Source: Bacteroidales bacterium (lineage in GTDB: Bacteria; Bacteroidota; Bacteroidia; Bacteroidales; VadinHA17). Taken from it: a stretch of 21,590 bases of DNA. The DNA is taken from the NCBI GenBank assembly GCA_030692905.1, contig JAUYBT010000018.1:1-21590 (forward strand), in the 5' to 3' direction. Every line of letters begins with the position of its first letter. Within the stretch, counting starts at the first letter, position 1. A program made the position numbers and the translations under genes. The notes under the pieces are model-generated. The model was not told where the DNA came from. It ran no database searches and worked only from the letters and a program-made list of their open reading frames with translations. Shown here in pieces: positions 15,024-21,590 of the stretch.

Positions 15024-16037
15024 TCATATATCAATGAACTCCGCCATTTTCTCCATCAAAATCTTTTTACTTATAGGTTTACTAATATAACCGTCGCACC
15101 CTGCAGCAAGAATTCTTTCCTCATCGCCCGACATAGCATACGCTGTAATTGCAATAATAGGAACATCCTGATTTATTAATTTTATCTGCCTCGTTGCTTC
15201 AAGACCGTCAACCCCAGGCATCTTTATATCCATAAAAATCAATATAATACCAGGATTGGCTATAAATAATTCGATGGCTTCCCTTCCGTTCGAAGCATGA
15301 AGGACTGTTGCTCCTGTTTCACGGGTAAGAATGACTTTAAGATAGAAGAAATTTGTTTCGTCATCTTCAGCAACCAGGATTAAGGCTCCGCTAATGATTT
15401 TTTTATGTTCCATACCGGAAGTACCCGACAAAACTGTCTTATTATCTTTCAATAATGGAATCGTGAAGAAAAAACATGACCCCACCCCTATCTCTGATTC
15501 TACCCGGATATTCCCTCCGATAATTTCGACCATCCCTTTTGCAATGGATAATCCAAGTCCGCTTCCTTCAGTAAGTCGGGATGGACCTAGGTCTTCTTTT
15601 ACAAAATTATCAAATATGTTATGAATCGATTCTTTTTCTATTCCGATTCCGGTATCTTTCACGAAAAACTCAATTTCCCCTTCATGGATAATATAACCAT
15701 AATTAACGCTTCCCTTTTCCGTAAACTTTATGGCGTTATTCAGAAGATGAGTTATAATTTTCTGAAAAATTTCCGGATCAGTATTGATCGATAAATTGTC
15801 GCTTTGTCCCGGAATGCTCAACAACAATTCCAACTTCCTGTTTGAACATATCGTTTTATAATTATCAAAAATTCTCCAGAGTATCTGACCGGGAATAAAG
15901 TCTTTTTTATTAACAGACATATTTCCGGATGTTATCAATGAGATATCCATATAGTTAGTAATCGTGTTCAGCAGGCTGTCGCTGCTTTCGTGAAGCATTG
16001 AAATGGAATCTTTTTTCTCTTCTTCAGATAGGTCAGA
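15024..16037 (-). pseudogene. Hybrid kinase fragment 3: rest of HisKA, HATPase and receiver
   Basis: The frame is the same as fragment 2, continuing right after the TAG (SDLSEEEKK). The first ATG is at 15998, giving 324 residues. Counting from that Met, the N box is at about 82-92 (THLLNNAIKF), G1 at 115-119 (DTGIG), G2 at 145-150 (GSGLGL), and REC at about 205-324 with acidic EDD 211-213, phosphoacceptor D257 and K307. It could fold as an ATPase-receiver piece but lacks the phosphorylated histidine. Confidence 0.75.
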
Positions 16038-16922
16038 CTAAGACATTATTTCAGCGAAACCAAGGATACCGTTCAGAGGGGTACGCACCTCATGAGAAAT
16101 ATTATTCAGAAATGATGTCTTCAGTTTATCACTTGCTTCGGCATTTTGCTTCGCGAGTTTGAGTGCATCAGAAGCAATATTGCGGTCAGTAATGTCGCGT
16201 GCGCTCCCGATGATTTTTTCCGGACGCCCTTGTACATCTAAAAAGATTTTCGACGAAAGAGAACATGGGATCCGTGAACCATCTCTATTTTTTAGCGTGA
16301 TCTCAAAATCTGAAACGCTTCCTTGTTCCATTAATTTTGAAATAAGAGCAGCTCGTTCATTGAGGTCAGAATAAAAATCAAATATCGACTTTCCAATAAG
16401 CTCATCCCTGTGATATTGACCTTTTGATAGTATCTTAATTGAAGGACTAACCTCAAGGATCGTTCCTTCGATTGATGTCTCGTAAAACAAATCTTGTACA
16501 TTTTCAAAAATGCCGCGGTATTTTTCTTCACTTAACATGAGGGCTTCTTCAGACTTATGACGATCTGTGACATCTCTGAATGACCATACCCGACCGACTA
16601 TTTTATTATCAATTTTCTGAGGTTGTGAATAACGTTCAAAAATACGGCCATCTTTGAATTCGAGTTTATCAAAGCTCAATTTTTCGGGATTGGTATATAA
16701 GTCTTTAACAATTGCCAAAAATTTGTCAGGATTGATTAATTGGCTAAGGATGTAATTGATTGCAACATTATCATCGTACTTGTCAAGAATCTTTTCAGGA
16801 ATTCCCCACATTTTGGCAAATTTCTGGTTCCATTTGATGATGCCCCCCTTACCATCGGCTATTAAAATACCATCTGCAGTGGATTCAAGTGAAGCAGTGA
16901 GTATTGAAAGTGATGTTTCCAT
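16038..16922 (-). pseudogene. Hybrid kinase fragment 2: two PAS domains and start of HisKA
   Basis: The 294-residue open frame contains PAS (about 5-120, ending GRVWSFRDVTDR), PAS (about 130-247, ending IIGSARDITDR) and the first HisKA helix with phosphoacceptor H277 (NNISHEVRTPLNG). It is ended by TAG at 16038-16040. Its ATG at 16922 is probably an internal Met codon rather than a real start. The fragment lacks an ATP-binding domain, so it could not autophosphorylate alone. Confidence 0.75.
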
Positions 16923-17757
16923 CTTTGTCGCGCATAGGCAACTTGGTCGTTAAAGACCATGTATCGGGACGATCTGGCCACGTCAATCTTTCTTCCTTGC
17001 TCAGCGGCTGACCTGTCCGGATTATTGCCTGTTCATCCTCATATGCCTGAAGTGCATGTTCTTCCGTGAAAAAATCAAAGTCAGTCTTGCCAATGGCCTG
17101 TGAAGGATCACTCAGACCGAATGATTGAGCATGATCCTTATTGATTTTGATGAAGCGACTTTCGTAATCTTTGAAATAGATATGGTCCGGAAGATTATTC
17201 ATAATGACTTCCATCAGGTACTGCTCGTGAGCCAGCGCTTCATCAGCCTGCTTGCGCTCCAGCATGGATTGTATAAGCTGGCTATTCTGATATGCTTTTG
17301 AGGATATCTCGTTTACAAAGGCAAATAATATCTGAGCCACCTTTTTAAACTTCTCTTTTGACATTACAGGCACCTCTTTCAGTGCATTAATAAAATCTTC
17401 CTGATCAACCCCTATCACTTTTGCATATTGAACCATCTGCTGATGATCCAGTTCCTCATTCTTTACCTGACCAATTAACCAGTTGGCAATATGTTTACCA
17501 CCCACAATAATACTTACTCCGGCATCCCACAAACCACCACTTAAACATGGTTGTATAACCGGACCTGAAGGATTAGGTCTGCCAATTTCAGCATCGGATT
17601 TGATGCAGTTTGTCAGCCCAATGTCTGTTTTCCTGATTATTTCATTACATAATCTGCAGAAATTGCTCGGATTCGTTATGGGGGTACCATCAGGACGAAT
17701 AATGATTGATGCAACCCCGGTAGCATCGGCAAAGAAGTCCTGAATACGCTGAATTTC
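16885..17757 (-). pseudogene. Hybrid kinase fragment 1: PocR domain and first PAS
   Basis: The frame is open from after the TAG at 17758 to a TGA at 16885-16887. It has no ATG early on; TTG at 17532 is the first usual alternative start and would cut off most of PocR. The PocR Cys pattern is kept (CRLC, NCIKSD, QPCLSGGLWDAG). The PAS after it (NNLPDHIYFKDYESRF to TTKLPMRDKDGN) stops without the usual G...RDIT end and runs into out-of-frame residues (ITFNTHCFT). Confidence 0.75.
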
Positions 17758-17868
17758 CTATAAATCGAAAATATCGGAAAACTGAATTTCGTTCACTGTT
17801 TCTGCTTTCTTCTGCATCTTTTTTTTTCAATAAATTATCGATTCGCTGAGTAAATTATCTGAATAGTA

Positions 17869-19998
17869 TTATTTCAAAATTTCCAAATTTTCAAATTGCC
17901 CAATAGTAAAAGAAAAGGTACTCCCCTTTCCGACTTCACTATCCACCCATATTTTACCACCGTGTTTTTCAATAAATTCCTTAACTAATAACAACCCAAG
18001 CCCTGTACCCATTTCGTCTTCTGTGCCTGGCCTGCTTGTCTTTTCACTTATCAGAAACAGTTTGTTTTTCAATTCCGGGGTCATACCAATTCCGGAATCG
18101 CTGACTTTTACCTCAATTGAATGATCACTATTAAAATCAGCTGTAATGCTTACATTTCCTCCAACAGTGGTAAATTTTATAGTATTGGATATCAGGTTCC
18201 GGATAATAGTATCAAACATGTGGTTGTCAGCGAGAACCTCCAATTCATTCGGAATGGAAATTGCTATGACAATTTGTTTTTCCCTTGCAGATTCAGACAA
18301 TACATCAATACATGCTTCGATTTTTTTCTTCAGATTAAGTTTTTCCGGAAAGAAATCCATTACATCTCGTCTCAGACGTGACCATTCAAGGAGATTTTCA
18401 AGCAGGCTTAAGATATTTGTGGACGATGTCTTCATACTCAGTGTAATATCCTTAATTTCTTCAATGTCCATTGTCTGAATTTCTTCAGTAAGCATATGAG
18501 TAGCGGTAACAAATGCGCTTAACGGACCTCGCAGGTCATGTGCAATGATTGAAAAGAATTTATCTTTTTCAGCATTTATAGCCTGAAGCAGCTCGTTTTT
18601 CAGTTTAATTTCTTCTTCTGTTTTTTTACGTTCAATAGCCATTGCAATCTGACTTCCTATAGAAATCAGAAATTTCATATCGCTTTCTGAATAGACATTT
18701 TTCTTCTCGTAATGCTGAAGAACTAAAACACCGATCACTTTTGAAGGTGTTTGCAGAGGAATTCCTATCCACGAAGGTGAAGGTGTGCCAACTAATTTGA
18801 CTTCATTTTGTTCTTTGAGCTGGTCGAAAATTTTCGGAGTCCAAAGTAGTGGCTTAACAGTCCGGAATACATAAGCCGTACAACTCTTACCCATAGAGGT
18901 GGGCAGAGGCGTTGAGTCAAACTTGTCAACAAAATACGGGAAGCTGAAGAGCCCAGTTTCAGGGTCATTAAGCGCCACAAAACAATTCTCAGCATAAACA
19001 ACTTTCTTTAGTGAATGATGTATCAATTTTAGCAATTCATCAAGATTATTTGAAGTTGTCATTCCCTGTGTTATTTCATGCAAAACCTGATCTTCCAGTT
19101 CTCTCCTCTTACGTTCGGTAATATCTCTTCCTATTCCCACAATCCCAATAATTTTGCCCTGGATATCATTCAGAGGGACTTTGGTTGTTAAATTCCATCT
19201 TGTCGTACCGGATATGTTACCCATAGATTCCTCGTGGTTAATCAGAGGTTGTCCCGAATGGATTATTTCCTGTTCGTTGGCAAAGTATTGTGCTGCCAGG
19301 TCGTGTGGTAAGAGATCAAAGTCCGTTTTTCCAATAACATCGTCAGGACTGGACATACCCATACGTTTCGCCAATGCAGTGTTACAGATGATAAACCGGC
19401 TTTGGGTATCTTTTACATAAATGCGGTCCGGCATATTGTTTATCAATGCCAGCAGCAGATTGTGTCCTTTTGCCAGATCGTCATGGGCTTTCTTGTTTTC
19501 GGTGATGTCGCGAAACACTCCCTGCAACGCTTTCCTGCCACAAATATTCACGTGATTGGCTTTGATTTCCACTTCCCTGATAATGCCTGTACTGGTCACA
19601 ATTTGCGTTTCCAGAGTCTTACCTTCTTTATCGGCCAGATGTTGCTCAAATTCAGGAGAGAAGGTTGCATTGTTATTATTTGGCGGATGCAAAATCTTTT
19701 GCGATTGCCCTATCAGTTCTACCCGCTCTCTTCCTACTAAAGACAACATCGCCTGGTTGCAATCAATAATAAGGCCTGTTTCCGCATCTGCCAGACAGAT
19801 CCCGTCCAGGGCCTCGTTAAACAGGATCTTGTAGTGCTCCTCGCTCTCCCGTAGCGCCTCTTCTGCCTGTCTGCGTTCGGAGATGTCTTTTTCGAACAAT
19901 TCCTTCATCGAATCAAATTCTTGCTTCAAATCCCGTAACTCTTTAATGAGTTCTTCCCTTGTTTTAACCTTGTTTTTCATTTTGTTTTTAATTTTCAT
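17869..19998 (-). CDS. Soluble PAS-PAS-GAF sensor histidine kinase
   Basis: The 709-residue kinase has no membrane segment, so it senses a cytoplasmic signal. Domains in order are a coiled coil (about 10-50), PAS (50-168, ending GVFRDITENKK), PAS (178-297, ending GIVGIGRDITERK), GAF (about 305-456), HisKA with H487 (FFSIIAHDLRGPLS), and HATPase with N box 592-611, G1 DSGIG 634-638 and G2 GTGLG 664-668. All catalytic motifs are present. There is no receiver domain and no response-regulator gene in the window apart from the receiver of the broken kinase, so its partner is unknown. The second PAS is closely related to the first PAS of the broken neighbour. The last ten codons are formed by a TTTGAAA-like simple repeat. 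ATG at 19998 is used; no Bacteroidota -7 box was found before it. Confidence 0.92.
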   Translation of the reverse strand: MKIKNKMKNKVKTREELIKELRDLKQEFDSMKELFEKDISERRQAEEALRESEEHYKILFNEALDGICLADAETGLIIDCNQAMLSLVGRERVELIGQSQKILHPPNNNNATFSPEFEQHLADKEGKTLETQIVTSTGIIREVEIKANHVNICGRKALQGVFRDITENKKAHDDLAKGHNLLLALINNMPDRIYVKDTQSRFIICNTALAKRMGMSSPDDVIGKTDFDLLPHDLAAQYFANEQEIIHSGQPLINHEESMGNISGTTRWNLTTKVPLNDIQGKIIGIVGIGRDITERKRRELEDQVLHEITQGMTTSNNLDELLKLIHHSLKKVVYAENCFVALNDPETGLFSFPYFVDKFDSTPLPTSMGKSCTAYVFRTVKPLLWTPKIFDQLKEQNEVKLVGTPSPSWIGIPLQTPSKVIGVLVLQHYEKKNVYSESDMKFLISIGSQIAMAIERKKTEEEIKLKNELLQAINAEKDKFFSIIAHDLRGPLSAFVTATHMLTEEIQTMDIEEIKDITLSMKTSSTNILSLLENLLEWSRLRRDVMDFFPEKLNLKKKIEACIDVLSESAREKQIVIAISIPNELEVLADNHMFDTIIRNLISNTIKFTTVGGNVSITADFNSDHSIEVKVSDSGIGMTPELKNKLFLISEKTSRPGTEDEMGTGLGLLLVKEFIEKHGGKIWVDSEVGKGSTFSFTIGQFENLEILK

Positions 19999-20416
19999 TC
20001 AACGATTATGGGATTCAAATGACACACTTACTAATTGGTAATTGATATAATGTCAGAGTAATTTTCGGGGGTAATTATTTGTGTTTCATTATCAATAGCG
20101 TAATTTTTCGATCGTAATCGCCAAAAAAACGTTTTATTTTCGATTTAAACCGCAAAATATCTACTTTTATGCTTTTTCCCCCCTTTCGACCCCAATACAA
20201 AAGGTTTAATTACAAAGCACAAGATATGAAATTTCCGCCATATAGTCTGGAGTTATTTACTACTCCATCTAAAAAAGGATTGAAGGGTTGCAGTCAAGGA
20301 TATGAGTTGATGCATGAGCCACGTAGTGGCAGCCTGTTTATCGTATTCTCCTTTTCAAATTTTCAAATTTTTGTCCTTCATATTTCTTTTTACCTTTGCC
20401 GCAACAAATAAAAAAG
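19999..20416. other. Gene-free region between divergent kinase and HAD genes
   Basis: These 418 bp carry the upstream regions of two divergent genes. An open frame on the + strand (20169-20411) has no family features and overlaps the HAD promoter, so it is not called. Features seen are a small hairpin GCCAC-GTA-GTGGC (20318-20330), a TTTTCAAA tandem near 20352-20370, and the HAD promoter. The segment around 20300-20335 (GAGCCACGTAGTGGCAGC) resembles a short intergenic repeat of the phylum, from memory only. Confidence 0.5.
20370..20398 (+). promoter_or_regulatory. Bacteroidota-type promoter for the HAD phosphatase gene
   Basis: TTTG (20370-20373), 17 bp, then TACCTTTG (20391-20398) match the -33 TTTG and -7 TAnnTTTG boxes of Bacteroidota primary promoters, with a slightly short spacer. 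Transcription would start near 20405, leaving about 12 nt of leader before the ATG at 20417. This excludes the TTG at 20396 as a start, since it lies inside the -7 box. Confidence 0.65.
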
Positions 20417-21016
20417 ATGCAATACGACATTAAACCCGGTATAAAGGGACTTATATTTGATCTCGACGGCACACTGGCTGATACAATGCCATATCATTTT
20501 AAAGGTTGGAAAATAGCTTGCCAGAAATTTGGTGCCAATATCGATACGGCTTTTCTGAGGAAACATACAGGTACCCCCGGCTGGATAATCGCAGATGAGA
20601 TTATTAAAAAGTGCAATCTTAACGGAAGTGTTACGATCGATCAGATAATGGATGAAAAACTTATCGAGTTTTATAAAGAACAGCATCTGGTCAAACCGAT
20701 CATACCGGTCGTGGAAATTGTAAAAAAATATTACAGAATACTACCAATGGCTGTCGGAACCGGAGGCCACAGGGAAGCTGTTGAGCGCACCCTGTCAATT
20801 ACAGGCCTTGCAAAGTATTTTGATATCATAATCACAGCCAATGACGTGGAAAATTTCAAACCTCATCCTGAAACTTTCCTCAGATGTGCAGAACTGATGA
20901 AGATTGACCCTGAATTCATTGAAGTCTTTGAAGATGGAGACCTTGGTATAGAAGCTGCCCTTGAGGCCGGTATGATTGCCACCGATGTAAGATCGTGGTA
21001 TGATTCGAATTGGTGA
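20417..21016 (+). CDS. HAD-superfamily phosphatase, YqaB/beta-phosphoglucomutase-like
   Basis: The 199-residue protein has all HAD motifs: I, D15 and D17 (FDLDGTLADT); II, T115 (VGTGG); III, K148 (FKPHPETF); IV, E172/D173 (FEDGDLGIEAA). The helical cap inserted after motif I is of the beta-phosphoglucomutase/YqaB type. The C-terminal pattern HPETFLRCAELM ... VFEDGDLGIEAALEAGM is especially close to E. coli YqaB, which removes phosphate from fructose-1-phosphate and 6-phosphogluconate. A sugar-phosphate substrate is therefore likely but not certain. ATG at 20417 is chosen because an upstream TTG lies in the promoter. The gene stands alone. Confidence 0.88.
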   Translation: MQYDIKPGIKGLIFDLDGTLADTMPYHFKGWKIACQKFGANIDTAFLRKHTGTPGWIIADEIIKKCNLNGSVTIDQIMDEKLIEFYKEQHLVKPIIPVVEIVKKYYRILPMAVGTGGHREAVERTLSITGLAKYFDIIITANDVENFKPHPETFLRCAELMKIDPEFIEVFEDGDLGIEAALEAGMIATDVRSWYDSNW

Positions 21017-21018
21017 AA

Positions 21019-21053
21019 CTTGGTGCTCGGTGCTTGGTGCTTGGTGCTTGGTT
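21019..21053. repeat. Heptamer tandem repeat (CTTGGTG)x5
   Basis: Five consecutive 7-bp units start 3 bp after the HAD stop: CTTGGTG, CTCGGTG, CTTGGTG, CTTGGTG and CTTGGTT. They fill most of the 48-bp gap between the convergent HAD and aminotransferase genes. Copy number may vary between strains. Confidence 0.85.
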
Positions 21054-21064
21054 CTACAAACTCG

Positions 21065-21590
21065 TTAAATTATATTACCAACAGGAATTCCTTCAGTATC
21101 ATCTAACCCGATCATTGCATTTATCAATTTCACTTCGGTATATTTATTCAAATCAGTGTAAGTTATGATGGTTTCAGTTATCAGGTCATGATGCAGCAGA
21201 CTTGCTCGTCGGGTACCAGGCAGCAAATATGTTGATGGAGTTACCCAGTTACCGTTAAAATCCCTGAATACAACATTTGCGTACGAAGTATCCGTCACCA
21301 TATCATTTTTAATAATCAGAATATCATCACCTTCACCGCGCGTGGCAGTAAGCTCTTCAATCCGTTTCCTATCGGTGAACTTATAGGCATATTCAATAGT
21401 ATTATCTTCAACAAGCTTAAGTGACCTGATGACCTTAATTTTATAAGGAAGGAATTCAACCTTACGTATCTCATGGTCATACTCCACTCTGCATTTGAAA
21501 ATCTCTTTTTTTGCAGTTTCAGGAACAGTAATCAACTTCTCAAGATAAATCTTTGTTTTGAGTCCGAATACATCGTATAATGACCTGATC
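21065..21590 (-). CDS. Aminotransferase class IV family protein (C-terminal part)
   Basis: The frame is open from the right edge to TAA at 21065-21067, giving the last 174 residues; the N-terminus lies beyond the window, so the TTG at 21535 is not a real start. Features fit the Bacteroidota class IV PLP aminotransferase/aminodeoxychorismate-lyase-like family: FKCRVEYDHEIRKVEFLPY, RIEELTATRGEGDDILIIKNDMVTDTSYANVVF (TDTS-type phosphate-binding region), TPSTYLLPGTRRASLL, and KLINAMIGL near the end. The catalytic lysine corresponds to the K of the YKFTDR segment or one near it and is not certain. The exact substrate (branched-chain amino acids or aminodeoxychorismate) cannot be told. Confidence 0.8.
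   Translation of the reverse strand, partial: IRSLYDVFGLKTKIYLEKLITVPETAKKEIFKCRVEYDHEIRKVEFLPYKIKVIRSLKLVEDNTIEYAYKFTDRKRIEELTATRGEGDDILIIKNDMVTDTSYANVVFRDFNGNWVTPSTYLLPGTRRASLLHHDLITETIITYTDLNKYTEVKLINAMIGLDDTEGIPVGNII

Larger units (their letters stand above)
15024..17817 (-). pseudogene. Broken hybrid histidine kinase (PocR-PAS-PAS-PAS-HisKA-HATPase-REC)
   Basis: One ancestral cytoplasmic sensor kinase of about 930 residues is spread over three pieces. The start would be ATG at 17815-17817 (MQKKAETVNEIQFSDIFDL). Three lesions are seen: TAG at codon 20 (17758-17760), in the PocR domain; a frame change with loss of the PAS end near 16911-16922; and TAG at 16038-16040, in HisKA just after FAEIMS. 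Outside these points the domains keep their key residues, so decay looks recent. In the family, PocR binds a small ligand, HisKA/HATPase autophosphorylates, and REC (D in FMDIKMP) takes the phosphate. The gene follows the intact kinase by 51 bp, probably in one operon. Sequencing error is unlikely to explain three separate lesions but cannot be excluded without reads. Confidence 0.85.

Noticed and set aside
16038..17760. TAG reassigned to an amino acid, which would repair both stops in the hybrid kinase
   Set aside because: TAG ends the genes at 151 and 982 at sensible positions, and reading through would fuse separate subunits or add a spurious tail. The kinase also has a frame-changing deletion that recoding cannot repair.
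20169..20411. Open frame of 80 codons upstream of the HAD gene
   Set aside because: No family features, low-complexity C-terminus made by the A/T repeat, and it overlaps the HAD promoter.
20396..20416. Upstream TTG as start of the HAD gene
   Set aside because: It lies inside the TACCTTTG -7 box, so it should not be transcribed; ATG at 20417 fits the family start.
21019..21053. CRISPR-like array
   Set aside because: Units are 7 bp and directly adjacent, with no spacers and no cas genes nearby.

Overview
The window looks like a chromosomal segment of an anaerobic, fermentative member of the Bacteroidota. Protein-level similarities are of Bacteroidales type (class IV aminotransferase, transketolase subfamily, PocR/PAS kinases). 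Most starts lack a Shine-Dalgarno sequence. Two start regions carry the Bacteroidota -7 box TAnnTTTG. Intergenic spaces hold the short G/C-run hairpins and simple repeats common in that phylum. No tRNA, rRNA, CRISPR array, transposase or phage gene was seen.

Region 1 (1-12384, + strand) is one long, tightly packed operon for an energy-converting group 4 [NiFe] hydrogenase of the Mbh type, entering from the left edge. It begins with an electron-input section: the tail of a HydB/AsrA-like Fe-S subunit, a HydG/AsrB-like FAD/NAD(P)/[2Fe-2S] subunit, a lone cyclic-nucleotide-binding domain and a CooF/HycB-like ferredoxin. The hydrogenase core follows: NuoH-like MbhM, small subunit MbhJ, NuoC-like MbhK and large subunit MbhL with all four Ni-binding cysteines. 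Next is a complete Mrp-type cation-antiporter set in the standard order: a NuoL-like subunit and an MbhD/E-like subunit that together match MrpA, then MrpB, C, D, E, F and G. The operon closes with the HycF/MbhN-like polyferredoxin, a HycI/HyaD-type maturation protease and an unrecognised zinc-ribbon protein. The inferred function is H2 production or uptake with ferredoxin or NAD(P)H as partner, coupled to H+/Na+ transport. The antiporter arm has two antiporter-like subunits, where Pyrococcus Mbh has one.

Region 2 (12385-15023) is a transketolase gene flanked on both sides by repeat-rich intergenic DNA.

Region 3 (15024-19998, - strand) is a sensory pair. An intact soluble PAS-PAS-GAF histidine kinase is followed 51 bp downstream by a PocR-PAS-PAS-PAS-HisKA-HATPase-REC hybrid kinase. 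The second gene is broken by two in-frame TAG codons and by one frame-changing deletion that removed the end of a PAS domain.

Region 4 (20000-21590) holds a gene-free stretch, a YqaB-like HAD phosphatase with a readable Bacteroidota promoter, a heptamer tandem repeat, and the C-terminal part of a class IV aminotransferase running off the right edge on the - strand.

The most interesting part is the hydrogenase operon: an Mbh-like catalytic core with a full Mrp module, two antiporter-like subunits (one without the usual TM5 glutamate) and an attached NAD(P)H-type flavoprotein module.
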